Of a stretch of DNA of 64,000 nt, positions 50,221 through 61,102 are shown in pieces. Within the stretch, counting starts at the first letter, position 1, and the number at the start of each line of letters is the position of its first letter. A model generated the notes under the pieces. That model searched no databases. It saw only the letters and a list, made by a program, of their open reading frames with translations, and was not told where the DNA came from. The stretch lies in assembly GCA_905235575.1 (NCBI GenBank), contig CAJOLZ010000017.1, positions 1 to 64,000 of the forward strand. The letters are read 5' to 3'. This stretch comes from an uncultured Bacteroidaceae bacterium. Its GTDB lineage: Bacteria; Bacteroidota; Bacteroidia; Bacteroidales; Bacteroidaceae. The translations under genes and the position numbers were made by a program.

Positions 50221-52743
50221 ATGGAAGATCAGGAAAGAATTATTAAAGTCGACATCGAGGCCGAAATGAAGAAAAGCTACATCGACTACTCGATGAGCGT
50301 CATCGTGGCCCGCGCCTTGCCCGACGTCCGCGACGGTTTCAAACCCGTACACCGTCGCATACTCTTCGGAATGAAAGAGTTGGGCAACCTGCACAGCAAA
50401 CCCTACAAGAAATGTGCACGTATCGTGGGCGAGGTGCTCGGAAAATATCATCCCCACGGCGACAGTTCGGTCTACGGCGCGCTGGTGCGTATGGCCCAGG
50501 AGTGGAACATGCGCTGCACGCTGGTGGACGGACAAGGCAACTTCGGCTCACTCGACGGAGACAGTCCCGCAGCCATGCGATATACCGAGGCGCGCCTCTC
50601 GCTCATGGGCGAGGCCATGATGGACGACCTCGACAAGGATACCGTGGACATGACCACCAACTTCGACGACACACTGCTGGAGCCCACCGTGATGCCCACA
50701 CGCATACCCAACCTGCTCGTGAACGGAGCCACAGGTATCGCAGTGGGTATGGCCACCAACATCCCCACGCACAACCTGGGCGAGGTGATTGATGCATGTG
50801 TTGCATACGTTGATAATCATGATATTACCATAGACCAACTGATGCAATACGTCAAGGGCCCCGACTTTCCCACGGGAGCCTACATCATGGGTCTGCAGGG
50901 CATTCGTGACGCCTACGAGACCGGGCGCGGACGCATCGTGATGCGTGCCAAAGCCGACATCGAGGCCGGAGAGACACACGACAAAATCGTCATCTCGGAA
51001 ATACCTTACGGAGTCAACAAGCAGCAGCTCATCGAATACATCGCACAGCTGGTGAACGAAAAGAAGCTGGACGGCATCAGCAACGCCAACGACGAGAGCG
51101 ACCGCGAAGGTATGCGCATAGTCATTGACGTGAAGCGCGACGCCAACGCACGCGTGGTGCTCAACAAACTCTTCAAGATGACGCCGCTGCAGACCAGCTT
51201 CAGCGTGAACAGCATAGCCCTCGTGAAAGGACGTCCGCGCCTGCTCACACTGAAAGACTGCATCAGCAACTTCGTAGAACACCGCCACGAAGTGGTGATA
51301 CGCCGCACGAAGTTCGACCTCAAGAAAGCCGAAGAACGTGCACACATACTGGAGGGACTCATCATCGCCAGCGACAACATCGACGAGGTCGTGCACATCA
51401 TCCGTGGCAGCAAGACACCTGTTGACGCTCAACGCAACCTGGAAGCACGCTTCGACCTGGACGAACTGCAGAGTAAGGCCATCGTCGACATGCGACTGGC
51501 ACAGCTCACCGGACTTCGTCAGGAAGACCTCCACAATGAGTACAACGACCTGCAGGAACGCATCAAATACCTCAACCAAATCCTGACCGACGACGAACTC
51601 TGCCGCAAGGTAATCAAGGACGAACTCATCGAAGTGAAGGAACAATACGGTGACGCACGCCGCACAGAAATAATGCCCAGCGCAGAGGAGTTCAATGCCG
51701 AAGATTTCTATGCCGACGACGAAGTGGTGGTGACACTGAGCAACATGGGATACATCAAGCGTACACCGCTGGCCGAATTCAAGGCTCAAGGCCGTGGCGG
51801 CATAGGCGTGAAAGCCTCCGCAACCCGCGACAACGACTTCATTGAGAAGATATATCCGGCAACGATGCACAACACCATGCTCTTCTTCACCAACCGCGGA
51901 CGCTGCTATTGGCTCAAGGTGTACGACATTCCTGAGGGAAGCAAAACCAACAAAGGACGTGCCATCCAGAACATGTTGCAGATAGAACCGGGCGACAACA
52001 TCAACGCTTGCCTCTGCATACGCAAGCTGCAAGACCCCGACTTCTGCCAGAACCACTACGTGATATTCTGCACCCGCCAGGGCATTATCAAGAAGACGCG
52101 CCTGACAGAGTACAGCCGTCCGCGCACCAACGGTGTGATTGCAGTGAACATACGCGAGGACGACAGCGTGGTGACCGTGGGACTGACCAACGGACACAAC
52201 GAAATCATCGTGGCCAACGCAGGTGGACGTGCCGTGCGCTTCAACGAAGACCACGTGCGTGCCATGGGACGTAACAGCACCGGAGTGCAGAGCATCATAC
52301 TCGACGACGACCCGCGCGACGGCGTAGTGGGCATGTGTGTGATTAACGATGCAGAAAACGAATCCATCATGGTGCTCTCGGAACAAGGTTTCGGAAAACG
52401 CACAGACGTGGAGGAATATCGCAAGACGAGCCGACATGCCAAGGGCGTGAAGACACTCAACATCACCGAAAAGACCGGCTATCTGGTGGCCATACTGGTG
52501 GTGAAGGACGAAGACGACCTGATGATTATCAACAAGAGCGGAACCACCATCCGCCTGCATGCCGATGCCATCAAGGAAACCAAGAACCGAGTGACGCAAG
52601 GTACAAAGGTCATCGAACTGAAAAAACGTAACGATGTGATAAGTCATCTGAGTGTCGTACCACGCGACGACGATGCTCCCGAAGGCGAGCAAGAAGCCGA
52701 TGAAAGTGCTGCACCGGAGACCGAAACACCCATTACAGAGTAA
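50221..52743 (+). CDS. gyrA: DNA gyrase subunit A
   Basis: An 840-aa type IIA topoisomerase subunit that, with GyrB, introduces negative supercoils. The quinolone-resistance region reads [19 protein letters not shown], with Ser at the position of E. coli Ser83 and Gly at that of Asp87, the usual Bacteroidota state. The catalytic Tyr is in [10 protein letters not shown]. The C-terminal beta-pinwheel carries the GyrA box as [10 protein letters not shown], and the acidic tail [20 protein letters not shown] ends the protein. The start at 50221 fits the family N-terminus. Two TPR genes follow on the same strand. Confidence 0.97.
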   Translation: MEDQERIIKVDIEAEMKKSYIDYSMSVIVARALPDVRDGFKPVHRRILFGMKELGNLHSKPYKKCARIVGEVLGKYHPHGDSSVYGALVRMAQEWNMRCTLVDGQGNFGSLDGDSPAAMRYTEARLSLMGEAMMDDLDKDTVDMTTNFDDTLLEPTVMPTRIPNLLVNGATGIAVGMATNIPTHNLGEVIDACVAYVDNHDITIDQLMQYVKGPDFPTGAYIMGLQGIRDAYETGRGRIVMRAKADIEAGETHDKIVISEIPYGVNKQQLIEYIAQLVNEKKLDGISNANDESDREGMRIVIDVKRDANARVVLNKLFKMTPLQTSFSVNSIALVKGRPRLLTLKDCISNFVEHRHEVVIRRTKFDLKKAEERAHILEGLIIASDNIDEVVHIIRGSKTPVDAQRNLEARFDLDELQSKAIVDMRLAQLTGLRQEDLHNEYNDLQERIKYLNQILTDDELCRKVIKDELIEVKEQYGDARRTEIMPSAEEFNAEDFYADDEVVVTLSNMGYIKRTPLAEFKAQGRGGIGVKASATRDNDFIEKIYPATMHNTMLFFTNRGRCYWLKVYDIPEGSKTNKGRAIQNMLQIEPGDNINACLCIRKLQDPDFCQNHYVIFCTRQGIIKKTRLTEYSRPRTNGVIAVNIREDDSVVTVGLTNGHNEIIVANAGGRAVRFNEDHVRAMGRNSTGVQSIILDDDPRDGVVGMCVINDAENESIMVLSEQGFGKRTDVEEYRKTSRHAKGVKTLNITEKTGYLVAILVVKDEDDLMIINKSGTTIRLHADAIKETKNRVTQGTKVIELKKRNDVISHLSVVPRDDDAPEGEQEADESAAPETETPITE

Positions 52744-52778
52744 AAAAAGAGAAAAACAACCCTTAAAGCGATACGAAA

Positions 52779-54098
52779 ATGAAAAAGATTATTCTATCGA
52801 TTGCCATGTGCATGCTCGCAGGTAGCATGATGGCACAGAACGACAAGGCTGCCGCAAAGGCTGCAGCTGCCGCACAGAAAGCCGCTCAGAAGGAAGCAAA
52901 AAGCCAAATGGCGGAGGCTCAGAAGATCAGGGACGAACTCTATGCAAAGCTGGAGGATAAGGAACATCCTCTTGCCGAAGACGAGATTATCTCCTCAAGC
53001 CGCAAAGGACTGGACTTGATTTCGAAGGCCCTCAAGAGCGGATTGGTAGACCAGAAAAAGTTGGGTGAGGCATACAAGATAAACGCCGACTTGGCTATAC
53101 TGCCACACAACACTTGTCTGCAGTCGGCTGTTGACAAAATGCCGTTCGACACTGTATTTTTCTATGACAACCTCTTCGCCCTTACCGATGCGCTCCATAA
53201 CGAACTGAAGTACACCCCTGAGGTGAAAGGCGAACAAGGCAATCAGAACTATCTGAAAGGTAAACGCCTCAGTCTGCAGCAGAGTGCTGACTACTATATC
53301 TATGCAGCACAGTTTGAGAATGATTGCAAACGTTTCGACCGCGCCATTGCTGCTTATGACTTTGCATTGCACTATGGCGAGAAGTATCCTGAGATAGCCT
53401 CTGATTTGAAGCTTCGTGTTACCCCTGAACAGATTGCATATTATGCATATCATTCGGCTCACAATGGCAGCATCTACGATGCAATGGATAAGTATTATCC
53501 TCTTGCTGTGAAGTTTGAGGAAGGTGCCCTCGGCGTGCGTCAGGTACGTGCCCTGTCGTATCTCGAACGTGGCGATACTGCTTCATGGGCTGGGTACATT
53601 CACGACATCTGTATCGAGAATCCCAAAGATAATGTCGACAACATTCAGGTTCTCCTCTCTTACTATCAGAATGAAGGAGTTGACAAAATGGAAAAGTTTG
53701 CCGATGAGGTGATTGCTGTCGATGAAGAGATTCTTATTGCTCAATATGCCAAGGGATTCATCTATTTCCAGGCTGAGAAATACGATGAAGCATTGAAGTG
53801 GTACGAGAAGTGCAACAAGATTGACCCCACGTACTACGACGCATGGTATCAGGCTGGCCTTTGCAAGTTCCGCGAGGCATTGGCACTGAATACCACCATC
53901 AGCAGCATCAAGAACCAGACTGAGGCTAAAAAGACACTTGAGCAGACCAAGAAACTCTTCGGTGAAGCAATCCCGTATTTCGAGAAAGCTCGTGAGTGTA
54001 CACCCGATCAGCCGCAGAAGTGGGCCTATGAGTTGAAGCAGTGTTATTCCGTAATCGGTGAGTCGGCAAAGGCTGCCGCTATGGACGCTCTGCTCTGA
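52779..54098 (+). CDS. Secreted tetratricopeptide-repeat protein behind gyrA
   Basis: A 439-aa protein with a signal peptide (MKKIILSIAMCMLAGSMMAQ). An Ala/Lys-rich stretch follows (DKAAAKAAAAAQKAAQKEAK), then helical repeats; clear TPR units are AQYAKGFIYFQAEKYDEALK, WYEKCNKIDPTYYDAWYQAG and SADYYIYAAQFENDCKRFDR. The role is unknown, probably a periplasmic scaffold. It is 35 bp downstream of gyrA without a visible promoter, so is probably expressed by read-through. Confidence 0.85.
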   Translation: MKKIILSIAMCMLAGSMMAQNDKAAAKAAAAAQKAAQKEAKSQMAEAQKIRDELYAKLEDKEHPLAEDEIISSSRKGLDLISKALKSGLVDQKKLGEAYKINADLAILPHNTCLQSAVDKMPFDTVFFYDNLFALTDALHNELKYTPEVKGEQGNQNYLKGKRLSLQQSADYYIYAAQFENDCKRFDRAIAAYDFALHYGEKYPEIASDLKLRVTPEQIAYYAYHSAHNGSIYDAMDKYYPLAVKFEEGALGVRQVRALSYLERGDTASWAGYIHDICIENPKDNVDNIQVLLSYYQNEGVDKMEKFADEVIAVDEEILIAQYAKGFIYFQAEKYDEALKWYEKCNKIDPTYYDAWYQAGLCKFREALALNTTISSIKNQTEAKKTLEQTKKLFGEAIPYFEKARECTPDQPQKWAYELKQCYSVIGESAKAAAMDALL

Positions 54099-54179
54099 TA
54101 CAAACAATACGAATTAAGGTAGGGCGCATTGTGCAGCCCTACCTTAATTTTATATAAACAGACAAAATTATCTATTGAG

Positions 54180-55433
54180 ATGAAACGATTTGCATTCCTC
54201 TTCATACTCCTCATTTCTGTTTGCTGTCTTCCGGCTGCCGAAAAGGAAAAGAAGCCTGCGTTGCCGAAGGTGAAGACGCTGGTAAAGAACGCAAATACGG
54301 CCATGAAGAATCGGTCGAGGCAAGGCGATGCCGAAAGAGAATTGTTGGGCGCATTGGGGCGAGAAGACCTCTCCGACAAGTCACGTGCTGAGATTTGTTA
54401 CGTCTGTGCCGAACTCGAAGAAAACTTGAACGGAGTGATAAACCGCCAGTTTTATCTCAAACAGAAGTATGACACAGCTGCTTTCTTCAACTATCTTCAG
54501 AACATGTATTCCTATCTCGAACGCTGCGACAGTTTCGATGCTGTGCCCGATGAAGACGGAGACATACATCTGAAGTACAAGAAGCGTACACGTTCGTTGC
54601 GTTTGAAGCATCGGAACAACATGTATAACGGCGGCGTATTCTACTTGTCCAAGAACGATTATGCCAATGCATACAAGTTCTTTGACTACTTTTACACGGC
54701 ATCAAACGATGTCGAGGATGAGCGTCTTCCCAAAGTCGCATATTGGGCTGCGCTCTGTGGCTATGCTACGGAACAGCACGACCATACCTTGAAGTATATC
54801 GACCAGGCCATTCTCTCTGCCGAACCCGATCAGCAGCCCATCTTGCAGGAGTATAAGGCACGTACTTATCTAGCAAACAAAAATGAGCAGGCATGGGTGG
54901 CTGCGCTCGACACGGGACTCATTCATTATCCTCGTTACGATTATTTCTTTGTAAACAAAGAGGATTGGTTCCATTCGCGACGTCTCTTCGACGATGGCAT
55001 TCACTTGGCTGATTCCATGCTAACTCATGTGGACAACTATGCTCTTTACTGGTATGCAAAATGCCGCATGGAACTTGCAAAGAACGATTTCGAGGCTTGC
55101 ATCGCTTATGCCGACAGTACCATCAGTCACGACAACAAGTACACCAATGCCTATTACAACAAAGGCATATCGTATCTCAACCTGGCAGTCATTGCACAGG
55201 AGTCTGCTTCGCAGGACATGAACAATTCGCAGTGGCAGGAGGACAGAAAAAAAGTGCAGGATTTGTACGCTAAGGCCAAACCCTGCATGGAGATGGTACG
55301 TAAGTTGGAGCCCGAGAACACCGAGCGGTGGGGGACTCCCCTTTATCGTATCTACCTACACCTGAATATGGGAACGGAGTTTGACGAAATCGACAAACTC
55401 CTGAAAGCTTCTCAGAAGGAGAACAAGGGGTAG
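54180..55433 (+). CDS. Secreted tetratricopeptide-repeat protein, second behind gyrA
   Basis: A 417-aa protein with a signal peptide ([18 protein letters not shown]). TPR-like segments include [40 protein letters not shown] and [19 protein letters not shown]. It shares layout with the preceding gene but little direct sequence. The start MKRFAFLF at 54180 is preferred to a frame 51 bp longer without a signal. Its end overlaps the convergent glyA by 22 bp. Confidence 0.83.
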   Translation: MKRFAFLFILLISVCCLPAAEKEKKPALPKVKTLVKNANTAMKNRSRQGDAERELLGALGREDLSDKSRAEICYVCAELEENLNGVINRQFYLKQKYDTAAFFNYLQNMYSYLERCDSFDAVPDEDGDIHLKYKKRTRSLRLKHRNNMYNGGVFYLSKNDYANAYKFFDYFYTASNDVEDERLPKVAYWAALCGYATEQHDHTLKYIDQAILSAEPDQQPILQEYKARTYLANKNEQAWVAALDTGLIHYPRYDYFFVNKEDWFHSRRLFDDGIHLADSMLTHVDNYALYWYAKCRMELAKNDFEACIAYADSTISHDNKYTNAYYNKGISYLNLAVIAQESASQDMNNSQWQEDRKKVQDLYAKAKPCMEMVRKLEPENTERWGTPLYRIYLHLNMGTEFDEIDKLLKASQKENKG

Positions 55434-56692
55434 GTAGTCATTATTTCATTCACTTCTTTGCGGACGTCGCTTATCACCTGCTGGTCGGTGGGCGCATTCA
55501 GCACGCGTTCAATGAAGTCTGCAATCTTTGGCATCATGTCTTCCTTCAGTCCGCGTGTGGTGATGGCAGGTGTGCCCAGGCGTATTCCACTTGTCTTGAA
55601 TGCGCTGCGGGTGTCGAAGGGAACCATATTCTTGTTCACCGTTATGTCGGCAGCCACCAGTGCAGCCTCTGCTTCCTTACCAGTCAGTTCGGGGTATTTT
55701 GTGCGCAGGTCGACGAGCATCGAGTGATTGTCGGTGCCGCCGCTCACCACGTGGAAACCTCGTTTCACCAGTTCGTCGGCCAGCACGCGTGCGTTGGTCT
55801 GCACCTGCTTTGCCCACTGGCGGAATTCGGGTGTCAGTGCTTCGCCGAATGCCACGGCCTTGGCTGCTATGACGTGTTCGAGCGGTCCACCCTGTATGCC
55901 GGGGAAGACGGCGCTGTTCAGCAGAGCTGACATCATCTTCACCTCGCCCTTCGGTGTGGTGAGACCCCACGGGTTGGGGAAGTCCTTGCCCATCAGGATG
56001 ATACCTCCGCGCGGTCCGCGCAGTGTCTTGTGGGTGGTGCTGGTAACGATGTCTGCGTATTTCACGGGGTTTTCGAGCAGTCCGGCTGCGATGAGTCCGG
56101 CGGGGTGAGCCATGTCAATCATCAGCAGTGCGCCCACTTTGTCGGCGATCTTGCGCATTCTTGCGTAGTCCCATTCGCGGCTGTATGCCGATGCGCCGCC
56201 GATAATCAGTCGGGGCTTATGTTCGATGGCCAGTCGTTCCATCTCGTCATAGTCCACGCGTCCTGTCTCCTTGTTCAGACCGTATGCAACGGGGTGATAC
56301 ATGATACCGCTGGTGTTGATGGCCATGCCGTGCGAGAGGTGTCCGCCCTGGTCGAGGCTGAGTCCCATGAAGGTGTCGCCCGGGTTGAGCACTGCCAGCA
56401 GCACTGCAGCGTTGGCCTGTGCGCCAGAGTGGGGCTGTACGTTGGCATATTCGGCATTGTAGAGCTTCTTCAGTCGGTCGATGGCCAATTGTTCCACCTT
56501 GTCCACCACTTCGCATCCGCCGTAGTATCGTTTGCCCGGGTAGCCCTCGGCATATTTGTTAGTCAGGCAGGTGCCCATGGCTTCCATCACCTGGTCGCTC
56601 ACATAGTTTTCCGAGGCTATCAGTTCGATGCCGTTGATTTGTCGTTGACGTTCTTCCTCGATGAGGTTGAAAATCTGGTTGTCTCTGTTCAT
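55412..56692 (-). CDS. glyA: Serine hydroxymethyltransferase
   Basis: A 426-aa PLP enzyme that converts serine + THF to glycine + 5,10-methylene-THF. It has [34 protein letters not shown], the PLP-binding Lys in [15 protein letters not shown], and [11 protein letters not shown]. The length is standard. It is the last gene of a leftward run pyrB-pyrI-glyA, 59 bp after pyrI, with no promoter of its own seen. Confidence 0.97.
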   Translation of the reverse strand: MNRDNQIFNLIEEERQRQINGIELIASENYVSDQVMEAMGTCLTNKYAEGYPGKRYYGGCEVVDKVEQLAIDRLKKLYNAEYANVQPHSGAQANAAVLLAVLNPGDTFMGLSLDQGGHLSHGMAINTSGIMYHPVAYGLNKETGRVDYDEMERLAIEHKPRLIIGGASAYSREWDYARMRKIADKVGALLMIDMAHPAGLIAAGLLENPVKYADIVTSTTHKTLRGPRGGIILMGKDFPNPWGLTTPKGEVKMMSALLNSAVFPGIQGGPLEHVIAAKAVAFGEALTPEFRQWAKQVQTNARVLADELVKRGFHVVSGGTDNHSMLVDLRTKYPELTGKEAEAALVAADITVNKNMVPFDTRSAFKTSGIRLGTPAITTRGLKEDMMPKIADFIERVLNAPTDQQVISDVRKEVNEIMTTYPLFSF

Positions 56693-56751
56693 TTCTCTTC
56701 TTACCTATTTTATCTTGATGATTAGTTTTATGCGTTATCTCTGGTGCGGTG

Positions 56752-57207
56752 TCAGACGAGTTTCACCTGCTCGAGTGTCACCTCGCGGTTGCAGTAGTGG
56801 CATTGCAGCAGTCCGCGTGTCTTGTCGAGCACGTGGAAGCGTGTCGACATGGGCTCATTGTTCGTGATGCACTTGGGGTTGGGGCAGCGGACGATGGCTG
56901 TCAGTTCCTGCGGCATGTTCACCTCTTTCTTCTCCACGACTTCGTAATCGCGTATGATGCTGAGCGTTACGTTTGGCGCGATTACCGAGAGCTGGTTGAG
57001 TTCCTCGTCGGTGAAGAACTTGTCGGCCACTTTGATGATTCCTTTCGTGCCCATTTTCTTGCTCTTCAGGTTGAAGCCAATGGTCACGGGTGTGCCCACG
57101 CTGTCGAGGTTCAGGAGGTTCACCACTTGGAAGAGTTTTTCCGAGGGGATATGGTCTATGACGGTGCCGTTCTCGAGTGCGGCCACTTGCATTTCCTGGC
57201 GTTTCAT
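56752..57207 (-). CDS. pyrI: Aspartate carbamoyltransferase regulatory subunit
   Basis: A 151-aa allosteric subunit. The N-terminal nucleotide-binding domain opens with [20 protein letters not shown], and the C-terminal zinc domain binds metal through C-x4-C (CPNPKC) and C-x2-C (CHYC). It assembles with PyrB into the dodecameric ATCase that CTP inhibits. Its ATG overlaps the pyrB stop by 4 bp (ATGA), which couples subunit synthesis. Confidence 0.96.
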   Translation of the reverse strand: MKRQEMQVAALENGTVIDHIPSEKLFQVVNLLNLDSVGTPVTIGFNLKSKKMGTKGIIKVADKFFTDEELNQLSVIAPNVTLSIIRDYEVVEKKEVNMPQELTAIVRCPNPKCITNNEPMSTRFHVLDKTRGLLQCHYCNREVTLEQVKLV

Positions 57208-58151
57208 GCTATGATTGTTTTGTCGTTTCTGACGTCGTCGAGGGTGATGCCCAGCGCGTCGCAGATGAGTGCCTGACGTGCGTATAGGCCGTTGCGTGCC
57301 TGTTGGAAGTAGTAGGCGTAGGGTGTCTCGTCGATGCTGTATTCTATCTCGTTCACGCGGGGCAGCGGGTGTAGAATCTTCATGTTGGGGCGAGCCTTCG
57401 AGAGCATGTCGCGTTTCAGCAGGTAGAGGTCCTTCACGCGTTCATATTCCATCAGGTCGGTGAAGCGTTCGCGCTGTACGCGTGTCATGTAGAGAATGTC
57501 GGCATCCGAGATGGTGTCGGCGTCGAAGTCCTTGTGCTCCACATATTTAATTCCGTGCTCCCTGCAGTACATTTTGTAATACTTGGGCATGGCCAGTTCG
57601 TCGGGCGCAATGAAGTGGAACGTGGGGCTGAAGTGGCGCATGGCGGTGAGCAGGCTATGCACGGTGCGGCCATACTTGAGGTCGCCCACCAGATAGATGT
57701 TCAGGCCGTCGAGCTTGCCCTGTGTCTGGTAGATGGTAAACAGGTCGAGCATCGTCTGGCTGGGGTGCTGATTGGCTCCGTCGCCGGCGTTCAGTATAGG
57801 GATGGGAGACACCTCGCTGGCATACTGTGCTGCACCCTCCAGAAAGTGGCGCATGACGATTACGTCGGCATAGTTCGAGACCATCATGATGGTGTCTTTC
57901 AGCGTCTCGCCCTTGGTATTGCTTGTCACCTTGGGGTCGGCAAATCCAATCACGCGTGCGCCCAGTCGGTTGGCAGCTGTTTCAAAACTCAGTCGGGTGC
58001 GTGTGCTGGGCTCAAAGAAGAGTGTTGCAACCACGCGTCCTTCCAGCAACTTGCGGTTGGGCGATTTCTCGAATTCACGGGCCATGTCGATGAGATACAG
58101 AATCTTTTCCCGCGAGAATTTCGCAATCGTCACCAAACTATTGTTCTCCAT
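57204..58151 (-). CDS. pyrB: Aspartate carbamoyltransferase catalytic subunit
   Basis: A 315-aa enzyme for the first committed step of pyrimidine synthesis. Carbamoyl-phosphate site [20 protein letters not shown], second site [24 protein letters not shown] and HPLPRVNEI are all present. It is the first gene of the pyrBI-glyA run, with a good promoter about 42 bp upstream. No attenuator or leader peptide is visible in that short leader. Confidence 0.97.
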   Translation of the reverse strand: MENNSLVTIAKFSREKILYLIDMAREFEKSPNRKLLEGRVVATLFFEPSTRTRLSFETAANRLGARVIGFADPKVTSNTKGETLKDTIMMVSNYADVIVMRHFLEGAAQYASEVSPIPILNAGDGANQHPSQTMLDLFTIYQTQGKLDGLNIYLVGDLKYGRTVHSLLTAMRHFSPTFHFIAPDELAMPKYYKMYCREHGIKYVEHKDFDADTISDADILYMTRVQRERFTDLMEYERVKDLYLLKRDMLSKARPNMKILHPLPRVNEIEYSIDETPYAYYFQQARNGLYARQALICDALGITLDDVRNDKTIIA

Positions 58152-58192
58152 ACGAGGGACGTCTTTATTTGTGCATTTATTTTTCCGCCCAC

Positions 58193-58224
58193 AAAGTTAC
58201 AAACAATTCTGCATAAATGCAAAG
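58193..58224 (-). promoter_or_regulatory. pyrBI promoter
   Basis: On the minus strand TTTG (58221-58224), 20 bp, TAACTTTG (58193-58200). Confidence 0.75.
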
Positions 58225-58357
58225 AGCACGGCATGAAAAATTATTTTCCATCTTGGAAATTCGTTTCACTGAACGCGCGATTTATATTTACATATTTCTC
58301 ATCTCATTTCTTCTCGAAATGCTTTTTCGTCAGTTTCTCAGCGGTCCGTCGCATGTC

Positions 58358-58396
58358 GCACCGTGCTGCGATGGCTGTCGCACCACGGTGCGTTTC
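58358..58396 (+). repeat. 22-bp-period palindromic repeat array R10 (2 units)
   Basis: Cores start at 58358 (GCACCGTGCTGC) and 58380 (GCACCACGGTGC), ending in GTTTC. A third unit at 58336 is barely recognisable. It lies between the divergent pyrB and PBP1A genes. Confidence 0.85.
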
Positions 58397-58497
58397 TCCG
58401 AAAAACGTGTTCCGTCGTGAAAATTGGGGCGGAGGAGTGGATTTTGCAGAAAAACGAATCGTTGGAAATCAGACGGTTATATTTCGCTCATTTCCCA

Positions 58498-58595
58498 CTT
58501 CTCTGCCGTGCGCAGCGTGGTTCATCCGTTCTCACACTTTCTCATCGCCTCCGTCGGCATCCCTCTGCATCGTGTGTGTGACGACGTCTTCCGAT
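58498..58595. repeat. Second dispersed intergenic block, copy B
   Basis: Similar in order and spacing to 31221-31316: GCGCAGCGT, TTCTCACACTT, CTCATCGC and TCTTCCGATT are shared. The 583-bp gap 58152-58734 otherwise holds the pyrB promoter, R10, a GC hairpin and the PBP1A promoter, and no gene that I can support. Confidence 0.6.
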
Positions 58596-58663
58596 TCCTT
58601 TACGCGAAATTGCTTCGCATGTGTTGTGCGGGCTCTTTTGACGAACATCTGGCAGTGCACTTT

Positions 58664-58680
58664 TCCGCGCGAAAGCGCGC
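58664..58680. promoter_or_regulatory. GC-rich hairpin over the -33 position of the PBP1A promoter
   Basis: CGCGC, GAAA, GCGCG can fold into a short stem with a GNRA-type tetraloop. It occupies the place where the -33 box should be, so a regulator might bind here. No T-run follows. Confidence 0.35.
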
Positions 58681-58699
58681 GTATGTGAATAATTATTTG

Positions 58700-58707
58700 T
58701 ACCTTTG
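58700..58707 (+). promoter_or_regulatory. -7 element of the PBP1A operon
   Basis: TACCTTTG, 27 bp before the ATG. No -33 TTTG at the right distance. Confidence 0.55.
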
Positions 58708-58734
58708 CAAACTGAAACAATCGTAGACGTTGCT

Positions 58735-61071
58735 ATGCTGAAAAAGTTCTTGATAACCCTTTGGGTCCTCCTCATATTATCCATGCTTGCCGTGGCAGGT
58801 ATCTTCTATGCGATTTTCAAGGGATACGTGGGCTATATGCCCGAGATTCAGATGCTTGAGAATCCGGTAAACAAGTTCGCGTCGCAGGTAATCTCGTCCG
58901 ATGGCAAGTTGCTCGGCACGTGGAGTTACAGCAAGGAGAACCGTATCTTTGTCTCTTACGACGAACTCTCGCCCAATCTGGTACATGCGCTGATTGCCAC
59001 CGAAGATGCCCGTTTCTATGAACACAGCGGCATCGACTACATCGCCCTCTTCCGCGCCGTTGTGAAACGCGGCCTCATGCAGCAGAAAAGTGCCGGTGGA
59101 GGAAGCACCATCACGCAGCAGCTTGCCAAGCAGCTATATTCTGAGAAAGCCGCTTCCACCATGGAACGTGTCTTTCAGAAACCCATCGAGTGGGTCATTG
59201 CCATCAAGCTTGAACGCTTCTATACGAAGGAGGAAATCATCACACTCTATCTGAACAAATTCGACTTCCTGCACAATGCCGTGGGAATCAAGACGGCTGC
59301 CACCACCTATTTCAGCAAGGAGCCGCGCGAACTTACGCTCCTGGAGAGCGCAACACTCGTGGGTATGTGCAAGAATCCCAGCTACTTCAACCCCGTACGT
59401 TTCCCCGACCGCTGCATTGAACGTCGCAACATCGTGCTCCGACAGATGGAGAAGGCCGGATACATCGACAAGGCTACTGCACAGCAGGAATCGCTCCAGC
59501 CCCTCACACTCAACTTCCACCGCGTGGACCACAAGGAGGGTATGGCCGCCTATCTGCGCGAATATCTGCGTCAGGTGCTCATGGCCAAGGAACCCAAGCG
59601 CAGCAACTACGCCAGTTGGCAGTCGCAGAAATACTACGAAGACTCGCTCGCCTGGCGCGAAGACCCGCTCTACGGATGGTGTAACAAAAACCTGAACCAC
59701 GATGGCAAGCCCTACAACATCTACATGGACGGTCTGAAAATATACACCACCATCGATACCCGCATGCAGACCTACGCCGAAGATGCAGTGCTCACACACG
59801 TGCTGGGCGAGCTGCAACCTGCCTTCGAGAAAGAACTGAAGAGCAACAAGAACGCTCCCTATGCCGCCGCCGTTTCGGCTGCCGATGCCGAGAAGAACCT
59901 GCGCCGCGCCGTGCGTCAGAGCGAGCGCTACACGCAAATGAAGAAGCAGGGATTCAGCGAGGGCGAAATAGAAGACGCTTTCAATACCCCCATCGAAATG
60001 GCCGTCTTTACGCCCGAAGGCGAGAAAGATACAACGATGACCCCCCTCGACAGTCTGAAGTATTACAAATCGTTCCTCCGCACCGGCTTCATGTGCGTCG
60101 AGAACGAGACGGGCTATGTGAAGGCTTACGTGGGTGGCATCAACTACAGCCACTTCCAGTATGACATGTGTACGCAAGGCCGTCGCCAGGTGGGCTCCAC
60201 CATCAAGCCCTATCTCTACACCCTGGCCATGGAAAACGGCTGGACACCTTGTGACCTGGCACCTAACGTGGCGCAGACCTACTACACCGAAGACGGACGT
60301 CCCTGGACACCGCGCAACGGCAGCCGTTCGCGCTACGGCGAGATGGTGACGCTCAGCTGGGGTCTGGCACAGAGTAACAACTGGGTCTCGGCATGGCTCA
60401 TGAACCAGCTCTCGCCCTCGGCCTTGGTGCGACTGATTCATAACTTCGGCATCCAGAACCGCGAAATATATCCCGCACTCTCGCTCTGTCTGGGTACGTG
60501 CGACATATCGGTGGCCGAGATGGTGGGCGCCTACACAGCCTTCTCGCAGAAGGGCGTGCGCCGCAGTCCACTCTTCGTGACACGCATCGAGGACAACGAC
60601 GGCAATGTGGTGGCCGAGTTCTCGCCACGCATGTTCGACACCATCTCGGAAGACGCAGCCTATAAGATGGTCTCCATGATGCGCGGAGTGATAGACGGCG
60701 GAACAGGTAGCCGTATGCGATTCCGCTATGGCATCAAGGCGCCCATGGCTGGAAAAACTGGCACCACCAACGACAACTCCGACGGTTGGTTCATAGGCTA
60801 CACACCCAGCCTGAGCTTCGGCGCATGGGTGGGAGGCGAAGAACGTGACATACACTTCAACAGCATGGCCCTCGGACAAGGAGCCAACGCATCGCTCCCC
60901 ATCGCTGCCCTCTTCCTGCAAAAAGTGCTTGCCGACACACAACTCGGCTACAACCCCGAGGAAACATTCAACATTCCCGCAGGATACAATCCCTGCAAGG
61001 ACCTCTTTGACTCGTCTGAGGAAACCGAACCCGAAGATGCAGCCGTGGGCCTGGACGAAATGGCGAACTGA
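58735..61071 (+). CDS. Penicillin-binding protein 1A (bifunctional peptidoglycan synthase)
   Basis: A 778-aa class A PBP. One N-terminal membrane anchor (FLITLWVLLILSMLAVAGIF) precedes the GT51 glycosyltransferase domain with the catalytic Glu in ATEDARFYEHSGID and GGSTITQQLAKQL. The transpeptidase domain has the SxxK serine in QVGSTIKPYLYTLA, SxN in AQSNNWVSAW and KTGTT. It polymerises and cross-links peptidoglycan in the periplasm. The start MLKKFL at 58735 is preferred to an ATG-less extension upstream. kdsB follows 31 bp after its stop, so the operon joins murein and lipopolysaccharide synthesis. Confidence 0.95.
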   Translation: MLKKFLITLWVLLILSMLAVAGIFYAIFKGYVGYMPEIQMLENPVNKFASQVISSDGKLLGTWSYSKENRIFVSYDELSPNLVHALIATEDARFYEHSGIDYIALFRAVVKRGLMQQKSAGGGSTITQQLAKQLYSEKAASTMERVFQKPIEWVIAIKLERFYTKEEIITLYLNKFDFLHNAVGIKTAATTYFSKEPRELTLLESATLVGMCKNPSYFNPVRFPDRCIERRNIVLRQMEKAGYIDKATAQQESLQPLTLNFHRVDHKEGMAAYLREYLRQVLMAKEPKRSNYASWQSQKYYEDSLAWREDPLYGWCNKNLNHDGKPYNIYMDGLKIYTTIDTRMQTYAEDAVLTHVLGELQPAFEKELKSNKNAPYAAAVSAADAEKNLRRAVRQSERYTQMKKQGFSEGEIEDAFNTPIEMAVFTPEGEKDTTMTPLDSLKYYKSFLRTGFMCVENETGYVKAYVGGINYSHFQYDMCTQGRRQVGSTIKPYLYTLAMENGWTPCDLAPNVAQTYYTEDGRPWTPRNGSRSRYGEMVTLSWGLAQSNNWVSAWLMNQLSPSALVRLIHNFGIQNREIYPALSLCLGTCDISVAEMVGAYTAFSQKGVRRSPLFVTRIEDNDGNVVAEFSPRMFDTISEDAAYKMVSMMRGVIDGGTGSRMRFRYGIKAPMAGKTGTTNDNSDGWFIGYTPSLSFGAWVGGEERDIHFNSMALGQGANASLPIAALFLQKVLADTQLGYNPEETFNIPAGYNPCKDLFDSSEETEPEDAAVGLDEMAN

Positions 61072-61102
61072 TTCCTATAACATTCAAAAAGACAAGACAC
61101 AG

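Noticed and set aside
50461..50490. Quinolone-resistance mutation in gyrA
   Set aside because: The Ser83 equivalent is intact, and Gly at the Asp87 position is, as I recall, normal in Bacteroidota.
50548..52692. 714-codon open frame opposite gyrA
   Set aside because: A shadow of GC-rich codon usage on the other strand; the same applies to the 602-codon frame opposite PBP1A (59134-60942).
57204..58200. Attenuator or riboswitch before pyrB
   Set aside because: The leader is about 40 nt with no stable hairpin, leader peptide or T-run.
3226..58396. CRISPR array as the explanation of the 22-bp-period repeats
   Set aside because: Units are too short, the 10-bp spacers are similar to each other rather than unique, arrays have at most four units, and no cas gene is present.
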